NCBI GenBank assembly: GCA_977006965.1
Contig: OZ345369.1
Coordinates: 1,364,001 to 1,428,000, forward strand
Reading direction: 5' to 3'
DNA: 64,000 nt
Source of the DNA: Phymatolithon calcareum
Taxonomy: Eukaryota; Rhodophyta; Florideophyceae; Hapalidiales
Positions 34,380 through 44,470 of this stretch are shown piece after piece. Under the pieces are notes generated by a model. It saw nothing but the letters and a program-made list of their open reading frames with translations, did not search any database and was not told the DNA's origin. Each line of letters begins with the position of its first letter. The first letter of the stretch is position 1. The position numbers and the translations under genes were made by a program.

Positions 34380-34515
34380 ATACAGGAAGCAGTTCGACAA
34401 GCACTCCGACTGCGCAGACCAAGAGAAGAGTTACTCTGTTGGGGGTAGCGCCTGAGAAAACCTTGCCCTTATATTCGTCTAACTGTGGGGCATTTAAAAA
34501 AACTTATCAAAAAGA
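34380..34515 (+). mobile_element. 3' tail of the non-LTR family (copy f)
   Basis: It contains GGGGGTAGCGCCTGAG, AACCTTGCCCTTATATTCGT, GTGGGGCATTTAAA and AACTTATC, a diverged form of the family end. No coding part is attached. Confidence 0.6.
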
Positions 34516-35265
34516 ACCTTCGATCAGGCAAACCACACTGACCACCCACTCATTTTAAGTACACTACGGTTTTGTGGCGACTCTGATTCGACATATTGGT
34601 CGATTTGTTTCTGGTGCAGATTTCACATTACGATGAATTGTGGAAACGAGTGTGATTTAGACATTCTCACTAACAGCGAGTTTAAGTTGCGTTGTCCAAA
34701 TTCAGAATGATCGCCATTAAGTCCTGTGTCGACCATTCGCGTCTGACAAATGCTATATAACATCGTACCGCATGCTTCTGCGCCAATGAAATTCTTACTC
34801 AAGAGTCACTCTTTGAGCGATCGGTCGATATAGAGGCCAATCGGCCGATCTTTGGAATTTGTGCTCCAGTGGGCACGGCATCAGGGAACATCAGGCGTGA
34901 TGCCTTACGCCGAAGTCGGCGGTTTTCGTGAAAGTTGAGCAATCTCGTATTCAAAGCACAAGTTGCTGAATTTTCACTGGAACACGTCACGTTTAGCGAA
35001 TCATTGACGGCTTGCAATTTACTGTACGGACAACGGTATCGCACTGTCGTTCGGCTTGTTACATACGTTTCTAGTATATACCCCGCATAGTCGTGACACG
35101 TGTGGTACAGTACTCTTCTTTCAGCGAGAAACGCCGAGAACGTCTTCTGCGCGATTTGCAAGTTAGCACACGCCGTAATTCAGTCAGGTGTCGTTTGGCT
35201 CTACTGAAGAAGAGCGGAGCAAACCGCTCTAATAAACACACACTTTGGTGCTGTCAAGTCTGCTC

Positions 35266-36203
35266 ATGATCTCTCCGCCGAAGCAAATTCGCAGGATGTT
35301 GGCCGTCTCCCAGAGCCCCATGCCCTCCGACATGAGCACTATCAATCGTTCAACTTCGCACTCTTTTGTTCCAGTTACAGACCGTCGCAAAACCATATGC
35401 TCTCGTCCCCGCGGACAGGATGGGCGTTTCATTCCGAAGACCAGCGTCGATCACGGCACCGATGGGAAGGAGCACAAGGTTTGTGGCTGGTGTCTCACTT
35501 CGAACACCTCGCAATGGCGCGCCGGTCCGACGGACGGTTCAAGTGGTAAGTTTCTCCACACTATCAACTTAACGTTGCCGAGCCTCTTACTCAGTTCTGT
35601 TGACCGCATATATTTTCCTTCTTGCTGTTTCCCCTGTTTACCGCAGAAATGGAAATGCTCTGCAACGCATGTGGCATCAACTACCGCCGCGCTCTGACCA
35701 AATCTATTACCGGTCATGTCAACCTTGACATTCTTGCCCGCGACATGGGTTCTTCACGCCCATCAATTCAGAAGGCTCTGAAGAGACAACGCGAACAGTT
35801 GCACCCACCAACTCCGCAGAAGCGCTCCCGTCAGGCCAAGAGGTTAGCGAATGACGGACGATCCTTGTCCTCACCTATATCCATCCGGGATATGTCGAGC
35901 TCTCCCATTTCTATGCTGCTCTGCGACTCTGCCCCGTCGGAGAAGAGACGAGGCTTCGTCGCTGGTGTATCTTCTGCATACCCGGAACAATTCCTGAAGA
36001 AGGATTACTGCAGCTCAGGCCTTTCTGTACCCCAGCAGTCTTCCGCTGCTCGTTTCCAGGAAATGCCTGTTTGGAGCCGCAGGGCTCCGTCGCCCGTTGC
36101 ATGTCATGGTGTGCTTCCCCCTATTCAGTCCCTGCTCCGCTGCGTGGCCCAGAACAGCGCAGCTGGCAATATTCTCTTCCAAGGGAGATCTTTGCAGGGT
36201 TAG
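35266..36203 (+). CDS. GATA-type zinc-finger transcription factor, paralogue B
   Basis: CDS join 35266-35545 and 35647-36203, 278 residues from the first in-frame ATG; starts at 35320 or 35332 would give lengths nearer the paralogues, so the start is uncertain. The 101-bp intron (GTAAGT...CCGCAG) is phase 1, at the same codon as in A. The finger CGWC-X22-CNAC agrees with A at 32 of 38 positions from CGWC to RRAL. The SRPRGQDGRF box, post-finger LARDMGSSRPSIQKALKR, PQKRSR basic patch, SSSPISMLLCDSAP box and PPIQSLLRC box are all kept. The spacer between them has diverged. It lies 4.3 kb downstream of A in the same orientation. Likely a nuclear DNA-binding protein arising by tandem duplication. 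No stop or frameshift was seen. Confidence 0.84.
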
Positions 36204-36209
36204 TTCTCC

Positions 36210-39200
36210 TGGTGTAGCAGTTACTACGGAAAGTGTGAATATAGGTAGATCTATCCGTCAAATAGAGGAGAGTTTTGGTCACGGCTTAGCTATAGACTAA
36301 ATTCAGGACTCTTTGACTCATGGTGTCCTGCCTTTTCATGAAGCAGATATCCAAGAGCATGTGAGAGCCGGTCCAAGTATTTTTGACGGCGAGAGTGGCG
36401 AGTTTGTTTGAATGACCGCAAAATCCTGCAAAGGCAATTGGATAGCATAGGCAGTCAGAGAGCTAAACAACATGGGCAGACAGACGGTACTGGCGTGTCG
36501 AACACCTAGACAGGCCGTTAGCTTTTAGCCGTTGGATCTGAGGTCAAGACTGTCCTTGCATGTCCACATGATGAAAAAGCCGAAACCACGTCTAAGACCA
36601 GCACAGGAAGGACATCCCTCTGTCTGTATGAAGAAGACCTTGACCGTCTGCGGAAGCAACAGCGGCCCGCGAAAGTCTACTTCGAGAAATGAGTAGCAGC
36701 GTATACTGCGTTCTTGTTCACCATTGTGGGTTTTCTAATTTTAGTCGAATTTACTATCTCTTGTTAACACTCCATAAGTACATATCTCGGTCTTTTCACG
36801 CTCTTCTCATGATATCCCCTTGACAGTCTCGTTTCTATTCCTTGGTCATCTAGCCATTTATTCCTCATTCTCATTTCCATCGCCGTACTAGTGAGAAATT
36901 ATCTCTACTCTTATCCCAAGGTATTCCAGTCTTGATGAGCACATTATATCCTTGCCCTGGAGGCTTGCAAGTTTCCTTGAATCGAGCAGAATCAATTGTG
37001 CACAGCACCTCGAGGCCATGAGCGCACCCTACCGTTACCAATGCGCATATGTAAAATGTTTTGAGTATATTACTTATATTCAGGTTTCAAGAACTTTACT
37101 ACCTATGGATCACGGGGTTATTGCCTTGCACAAGGCGCGAAAGTCAGCTTTTGCCAGCAAAGGATCTGAGACCCGTGCTGTATTTCGATATTCCTACCGG
37201 CAACTTTCAGTACCTCTGCCCTCATCACCGTACTTTATGCTTGGTTGCTCTATGGACAAGTGCGGCGGTGACTTGTTGGTGTAGCAAAGAACATTCACTT
37301 TGGCATTGATCAACTCAGTCTGACTTCATGAAGACCAGAGAGTTTCCGGCGCAGCAAATGCGTAGAAATTCTTGTGAGTTCTTAATTTCAGCGGAGAAAA
37401 TTAGTGATATGCTGTACTTTTTCATACTTCAGAGTTTCGTGGTAAGGCGAAATGAGGCGGACGAAGACGAACAGTACCAAAATAGTACTTGCCCTTGCTA
37501 CCCTCTAGCGTCGCTGAGGCGTCAAATGGAGAATCGGGGGCCGTTCTGCGAGTGAGACAGCTGTATTGCCGGACACAGGATCAGTTTATTGCGCAAAGTA
37601 TTGGCTACGAACAGAACAGAAATTCGCGGATGGGGCGATAGCCCAGTGTGGTGACATGATTTGGGTTTAGGTGCACACTGGACTTTGTATGATAGGATCC
37701 AAGTGGGGCTTACCAGCTCTCAATATATCTAATCGAGGTCTATAATCGCCACAGCTGGGAAGGTTCGGCGCTCGAGACGAAGCGGGTGCTCAAGTTGGAA
37801 CGAATTACTAGAGGGTAGTGTACCCCGGCGATGCGCGGTGATGGAGGTAAGGAATTGAGGCCATGTTCTTGGCCTGGACGAGTACGGCCATAAAGATCCG
37901 TGTCTAAAGGGGAGAACTCCATATCATTCAGCGGATGACTGGCCGTTGCTTTGCTCCTTTAGTTCTGTCCACTACGGGTAGAACATTTCGACCATCGCTG
38001 CGGGCCCCTGGCTGATGGAGTGCGGGTTCATGATGCATAAAGTCAGATGCTTTGCGAGATCTCGTAACTTGTCCGCTGGCCGTAAAGGGAGAGGTTTTTT
38101 CTTGTAGCATTGCCTTTCAGATTGGAATTCTAGGTAAAGGGAGTGATTTCCCAGTTCGCACGACATCCAGCCCTGAAGATCAATCTGGCGCGAAGTTCTG
38201 TCCTAGGCACTTAGGCAGACAGAAACAAGCTGTCCATTAATATCAAGCATAGCCGGTGCTCCAAAGATACGTGTGGGGCAGAACGCGCAGGTGGTGCCGC
38301 CAGCGAAGTCTGGGTTTCTCAAGCGGAAGTCCATCACGGTAGTCCACATTTCCAAGGCACCACGGGTTCCAATATGACTGTGACAATCCTTGCAATACTT
38401 TATAGCTCTCAAAGGTGGATATATTGATTTCAATTTGCTGCTATAGATAAACAAGGGTTTACGATGGACTTTGGGACTAAGAAGCTTCCATTCTTGGCTA
38501 TAGAGGGACGAGGAACATTGCTTGAAAGCCATGTCGGCTAGGGTTTATGACACAACCAACTCTGCTGAAAACATGATTCAGAAAAGATATAGACAGATTG
38601 GGGCTATGCGTTCATGCTGCTTCGCGGGCACCCTAGCTGACGGTACAGTATTGTGGAACGTGCGTTAAAGGACTTGCAATCGGCAATTTTGCTTGGCCCT
38701 ATCCTATAAAATCGCGACTCTCTCTGCAATCTCTACCACCTTCCACTTTGGTACTGAAGGCCTTCGCCCGCATGCACCTCACGCAGTGCAATCATCGTAA
38801 AAGGTCACTGTACCTATGGCCCAGTTTTCTCTTCACAGCATCTTTTGCGCTTACTCGTAGAACTCGGGTCGACATCACTGACACCCGTCGTGCGGACAGA
38901 AGTGGAAATGGGCAGGGGACAGTCCGGCGGGAGCTTCTGGGAGTTGCACACGTGAGGCATTGATCGAGGACGGATACCATATTGGCTGGCATATAGTGGA
39001 ACCTTAACAGCGGGCCCGAAAACTAGTTCGGACTGCATAGCTTCTCGGTACGTCCAATGGGGACACACCACGTGCGAAGTTGTATTCTCCGATTGCTAAT
39101 GTGATCACCTGGGAAGGATTTCAAAATTGCTCCAGATCGATCGACTGGAGACACACTCCTCAAGCACAGCTGACGGTGTTCATTCTATCAATTTTAGGCT

Positions 39201-41350
39201 TCCGCTGGAGTTCACTTCAACAGCCGAATGAGCATAAGCTTGGCCGGCCTTTCCGGCCACATTCGATGCTGAGGTCAGGTCGAGCGGGAGCGGCCGAGCG
39301 AGGAATGCAGGAGAAGAAATTTTTGCCGTTGTCATGACCGCTCAGAGTATTAACATAAAAGGATAGTCTCTGCCTAATTTAATTTTCAGTAGTGGATATT
39401 TTGTACCGTTATAGAGCAGACTTGACGGTGCGTTTTTGTGCGATCGCACCGTACCCTTGCTATGCACCTGCTCTGTCACGTGATTTTCCAATTGCATTGC
39501 ACAGTGCAGGACCGCTTTCTGGATATGTTTTGTAACCATAATTCCATCGGCGTCATACACAGTCACTGACGTTCCATTTTTCACGTCCAGTGTACGGATC
39601 CGACCAACCTCTGTCTGGCTCCGCCCACTGTATAAGACCTCTTCCATACTCCCGTCCTCAAAAAAGTGTGAATCAGCAGCACTCTATTGAATCGAACGGG
39701 CCGGTAACACAAGGTTGGCGGAGTCCGCGCCAAGTGCAATCGCTGATGAGGTGTGACGGTTTTTCGGCAGGAATTCTGTCGTGTCGTGACAGCGGACATA
39801 CATATAATTCAAGGCAAGACCACTCTTCAAAAGATGGTGTTCACCGTGTTGCCTGCTCACCATCGCCGCAGGAATTAAAAAAATTCTGCTACCCGAATTA
39901 GCCTTCGAAACCGACCGGCTATCGTACCTGTTTTCCGGATGAGAAACGACTGGGGCTCCACGTTTTTTCAATCCAAGTTTATTCTTAAATGAACTTGGAT
40001 TTACCTGGCGCTCCGAGTGCTCCACACGGGCCCGAAATTGAGTGATGCACAATGTCAATCCACGCGAGGACCGGAAGTCAGCACAGCGCTTGAAAACCGT
40101 ACGGACACGCTTTGTCGTCCACGGTGAAGTCTACATCCATTCATTCATTTTGCCGTTTCCCCTAGTGGGGCTAGCAGCAATTCGAGGGCGTAAGTTGTTC
40201 CATTCTATTTTATCGTTACCTAGTTTGACTGCGGCTTTCACGTCTCGTCCAGATACGAAACCAAAGATTGCTTCTATCTGTGGTCTGACACATTGTAGCA
40301 GAACCTAGCGGACCAGGCCAAATAGAGAGCACATGGGTCAGAATTGTGAAGTGTATATGCGCATCGCAACTGCGATAGGATCCAGCCCTACTCCTCCATT
40401 GGAGACGGTAGGTCTTCGAGAGCTGCTCAAATGTAAGTAAGAACCGGGACGCCGCACTCGAACATTCTTCAGATTGTTTGGCTTTTTAAAAATAGACTCC
40501 AAGAAAACTCATCACGCCCTTGAAAACTAAATCCAGCCCTGCAGACCCGTGCACTTTTTGAGCCTTAATATTCGTCATAGAAAGAGCCGAATCTTCTTTT
40601 CTGAAGAGAGCAAGGAGCGTCCATCCTCATGCGTAGAACAAATACAATAATTCTCAATGACTTTAAGTATCTCTATGCCGTTTGAGGAATGTGCACATAG
40701 AGCCGACACCACTGCCAAGAGCTCTCTGCTTTTTCTTCTAGAGCGGGCCATTTACTCTTCGAAATTAACCTTTTCAAACCACAGGTGGAAAGTCGTCTCA
40801 TATCAGCACTGTGCAGCAATCTTTCCATCGTTTCATGTTTTCTCCACTTCCGACACTTCTCTATGCATTCTTTCTTTCTATATTGCGGAAAGATCTCTCA
40901 CGCAAAAGGCAAGCGTCTGATGATGCTTGAATACAGCTTTTCATGGCTCAGAAACTTGAGTACGTCAAGTGGTTTCTCTCTGCACAATTCCGGTTTATAT
41001 ATTCATGTTCATAATGCGTTTCAACATACACAAGTTTTCACAAGAACATTTAAACCTAATTCCGCAAGAGAAACAAGCTCACCATCAACAGCTGAACAGT
41101 ACGCCATGGCATCAGGGTGTATAAGAAAGTTTTAATTTCCGTCTAGCAACGCGTATAGCGCAAGCTGTTGTTTAAACTTAATCCGGTTTTCTAATATTCC
41201 AAAAATTAAATAGAATCGCCATATTGGCCATCCAGAAGAGTTGTTTTGAAATAGACCAATGAAAGGCATTATTTCGCCTTACTAAGCAGGCATGTTTTTC
41301 CGACGCGATTTCCCAGTGCAATGTGCGGCATCGTATGATAGCCCTGAATG
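36210..41350. other. Intergenic between GATA B and C; no assignable gene
   Basis: Frames of 100-124 codons (minus 38203-38532, 39342-39647, 39684-40058; plus 36952-37284, 40785-41135) were read. None has a known motif, and I see no splice pattern linking them. Repeat R3 copy 1 is at 40137-40185. Confidence 0.4.
40137..40185 (+). repeat. Dispersed repeat R3, copy 1
   Basis: It shares TTCATTCA, TTTGCC, and TAGTGGGGCTAGCAGCAATTC-like sequence with 52750-52800, where it reads CCTAATAGGGCTAGCAGTGA. No coding content. Confidence 0.55.
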
Positions 41351-41354
41351 AAGT

Positions 41355-41396
41355 GTCGATTGCAATAAAGAAATGAATTTCTTTATTGCAATCGAC
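41355..41396. repeat. Perfect 42-bp inverted repeat
   Basis: Two exact 20-base arms (GTCGATTGCAATAAAGAAAT and complement) are separated by GA. It is 580-620 bp upstream of the ATG of GATA paralogue C. Confidence 0.9.
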
Positions 41397-41577
41397 TGCC
41401 TACGTCCGGTAGCAGTACGATCGTCGCGATGATCTCAAACCACCACTCACATTTGACTAAGGTTCCGTAACACAGCTCGCACGCCAACGATATCCGTCCT
41501 TAAGGGCAAGTGCTCCAACGAGCTTTCTGCCTCACTCAACGATGTGAGCGTTTAATCGTAATAAAACACCTAGGTGT

Positions 41578-41643
41578 AGTGGACAGAGTAAACAAGTTTC
41601 AAGTGTACAGCTGTATACTTGAAACTTGTTTACTCTGCCCACT
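41578..41643. repeat. 66-bp near-perfect palindrome, TA-flanked
   Basis: 33-base arms with two mismatches and no spacer. Both ends read TAGTGG inward (TA...TA), like a very short Stowaway-type fold-back element. It lies about 330-400 bp upstream of the third GATA gene, and may be inside its promoter or 5' leader. Confidence 0.85.
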
Positions 41644-41975
41644 AGGCTCAATCGAATGATTTTCGTATAGTGCGGCATCCCGGCGAGTGACAAGGTAGTG
41701 ACTCGTCCATCTCGGTTCTCGATTCTGAATTTTCGGTAAAACTCGTCATGATTTGCAGACCATGGACCACTTTCAAAGCACTGTACGGACACTGGTAACA
41801 CACTTGTTCGGAACCACTTGCTACACAGGGAGATCCAAATTCTTTTCTCCGTGAAACCGTTGGTGGGACTTCTCGGTCACACTAAGTAGAGGAGAACCGC
41901 AGTCGTTGCGGCTCTCTTAGAGATTTTTTTTCCCTCGCTCAGGTACACAGATCGTTTTTGCTGTGTGCACCGGTC

Positions 41976-42819
41976 ATGTCCACGCAAAGACTGTCCTCTG
42001 AAATTGGCAAAGGAGCTCAATCCCCCTCCCATTTCGCTTCTCCAATTTCGGGTAAACTACCATGCTACCGTCCTCGTGGAAACGACGGTCGTTTCATTCC
42101 CAAGTCTATCGTCGGTTTCCGAGGCGAGGAGCAAGATCGAAAGGTTTGCGGATGGTGCCGTTCTACTGATACTTCTCAATGGCGAGTCGGTCCAGTTGAC
42201 AGCTCAATCGGTAAGCTTATAGACTGAAACAACGCTCATAGACCACTTGGAATCCCCATTGAAAACACACTAACATTTTCGCCGTTTATTTTGTTCCTCT
42301 TTTGCCGTCACAGAAATGAGAAGGCTTTGCAATGCGTGCGGAATCAACTATCGCCGAGCGCTGGAGAAGTGCTCCACGGGCTACCTCAATCTGGACGCTC
42401 TCTCCCGAGCCATGGGTTCTTCCCGCCCCTCAATTCAGAAGGCTCTCAAGCTTTATCAGAAGAAGACCAATCGGTACTCCCAGCAGAAGCGATCCCGTTC
42501 GATAAACAAGTTTCCACAGATTAGGTCATCTTTTCGTCGTCTTCCAAGTTCCCATTTTTCTGCTGTACTCTGCGAATCTGCCCCAGGGAGGAAACTGCAA
42601 GACACCAGTCGCGGTCCGTCATATGCTGATCGTCAACATCTTCCACCTATTGAATTCTTCAGTTCGGGTTATTCTGCACTAACACCCGGGGCCCTGAATC
42701 GGCCCATTGTGAACGTTTCCGACGCTCAATCGTACCCTAAAGCAATCTTACCTCCTGTTCAGTCGCTGCTCAGCTGCATTGAACAAGGCAAATTTGCCAG
42801 CGGTACGCACTCGGATTGA
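41976..42819 (+). CDS. GATA-type zinc-finger transcription factor, paralogue C
   Basis: CDS join 41976-42210 and 42314-42819, 246 residues, with a 103-bp phase-1 intron (GTAAGC...CACAG) at the same codon as A and B. The finger CGWC-X22-CNAC matches A at 31 of 38 positions. The RPRGNDGRF box and SRPSIQKALK segment are kept, and the C-terminal boxes survive as LPSSHFSAVLCESAP and PPVQSLLSCIEQG. It is the most diverged and the shortest of the three, mainly from a loss in the spacer after the basic KRSR patch. A polypyrimidine tract ending CTCAG at about 41927-41942 just upstream could be the acceptor of an extra 5' intron. The start is the only ATG of the frame here. A likely nuclear regulator. 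Confidence 0.84.
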
Positions 42820-42829
42820 ATTATTTTCA

Positions 42830-43465
42830 ACACGTTACTGAAGACGATTATGAGCTTATTGTATTTGAGTGCAGATTTCTGAAATGTGCTGAGAGGCAAC
42901 GGTAATATTGATGCGACTTTTTCGCCTTGGTTTACATGTTCATTGTACTACCTGTAATGATGTTTTGTCGGTAAAGAGGTGAGAAGTATGGTATAAGGAC
43001 GTCAATTAAATTAAAAGCTTGTTCGGATGTAAAATAGATTTTTCGCGTCTATCCTTCATAACGAAACTTCCCGACTTAAGCCGTATCATTCGAGTCCATG
43101 ATTTGACACTGTCCCTTCTTGCGAAGTTTGTAGCACTTCTTTCTGGAGTTCATCATTGTTGATATATCCAAGATAATTGGCCAAATTCTGCAAGGTCTGC
43201 TAGGCATTCCTCTGTGTGTTCTGGTTACTTCTTCCATATCACGGTCCTAGAATAGACATCAAGGAAGAACCAATGACTTGAAAATTCTGATGCGTGTGCA
43301 CGCTGGAATCGGAGGATTATATTTTGGTGGCATCACTTGCTTTTGCCAGGTCAACCGACATACAGGCAAATTAGCTGTCTCAGAGCCTTGTCGGGATCCC
43401 TCATCGTGTCCAGGGAGGAGCGTTCGAGCGATCAGGAAGACATGATGAGTAGGAGAGTGATGGTT
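42830..43465. other. No assignable gene
   Basis: Downstream flank of GATA C. An 89-codon plus-strand frame at 43337-43606 runs into the retrotransposon tail and is probably not a gene. Confidence 0.4.
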
Positions 43466-43469
43466 TTGT

Positions 43470-43625
43470 TATGCTTTTTTGATAAGTTTACTTCAAATAA
43501 GACTCTTAGAAGTGCGAATATAAGGCATAGCTTCCTCGAGTGCTCCCAACTGTTTTGTTGCTTATGTCTTATTTGGTCTTCCGATGAGGCTCGTAGTATG
43601 TACTAGCTTGTTTTAATATAGTCTT
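43470..43625 (-). mobile_element. 3' tail of the non-LTR family (copy g)
   Basis: On the plus strand it reads TGATAAGTTTACTTCAAATA, GAATATAAGGCATAGCTTCC, then TTATGTCTTATTTGGTCTTC and AGTATGTACTAGCTTGTTTT. The last block resembles the extension of copies d and e. The most diverged of the tails. Confidence 0.6.
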
Positions 43626-44470
43626 ACGAACGCATATGCGAAATGATTTGGGCAACTCTTCGGACGAGCAATGAGGAATCAATAGTGTTAGAGCTCAAAG
43701 GCTCCTTTACGAATGACAGCCAAAATTGCCTAGGATCACAATTGTGGATCTCACGGAGGAAAATCAGTTCGTTTCCAGTCCCATGAAATAACTTACGGCC
43801 TTCCTCGTGGCGATCCACGCGGGGGAGTTTGCCGTATCCCAAATCGTCTCAGCACCGAAGCGCCACAGGCGACTGTACCAACGTCCAGGGTTTCCCGCAC
43901 CGCTCGGTGATCTTCGCGAAGGGATAAATTATTTTCAAAGACCTGCCAGGCCTGGATTGCCATGGGTGAGCTTAGCGAGATTCCGGATCAATATTGTGAA
44001 TAAGAAAACAGATGATTACTCCCGTAATAGACTGAACATGCTCTCCCTCTGCATCCGAAAAAGATCCAGAGAGCAGAAGTGGAGAACAGGAAACTAACAC
44101 ATACGATTAGAGAATAGCGGGCTATACACTTGGGTGTTGGGCACGTTTATGTCAGGTAACATGGCGTCACGAAACGCGAATACTGAAGCATGGATCACAA
44201 GTGGGCAGAGAGGCTCCAAGACTGCAAACGAGATTTGTGTGGACCTTGAGACATAACATGTAGTAGTTGAACCATCAGCGATTACATGCAAACGTGCTAG
44301 GGAGGACCCAGTGTTAATTGCCAAGCGTGTAGCTACCCAACTGCTGTCAAGAGTAAATGGCACATTCTCATCGTGTGGGATGCCAGTAAATATCTACTGT
44401 CAGCACTAAATTTATCAGCTGCTGAAGCACGACATTTTTTCTGCAGGAGGACGCTGCTCAGAGTAGAGTA

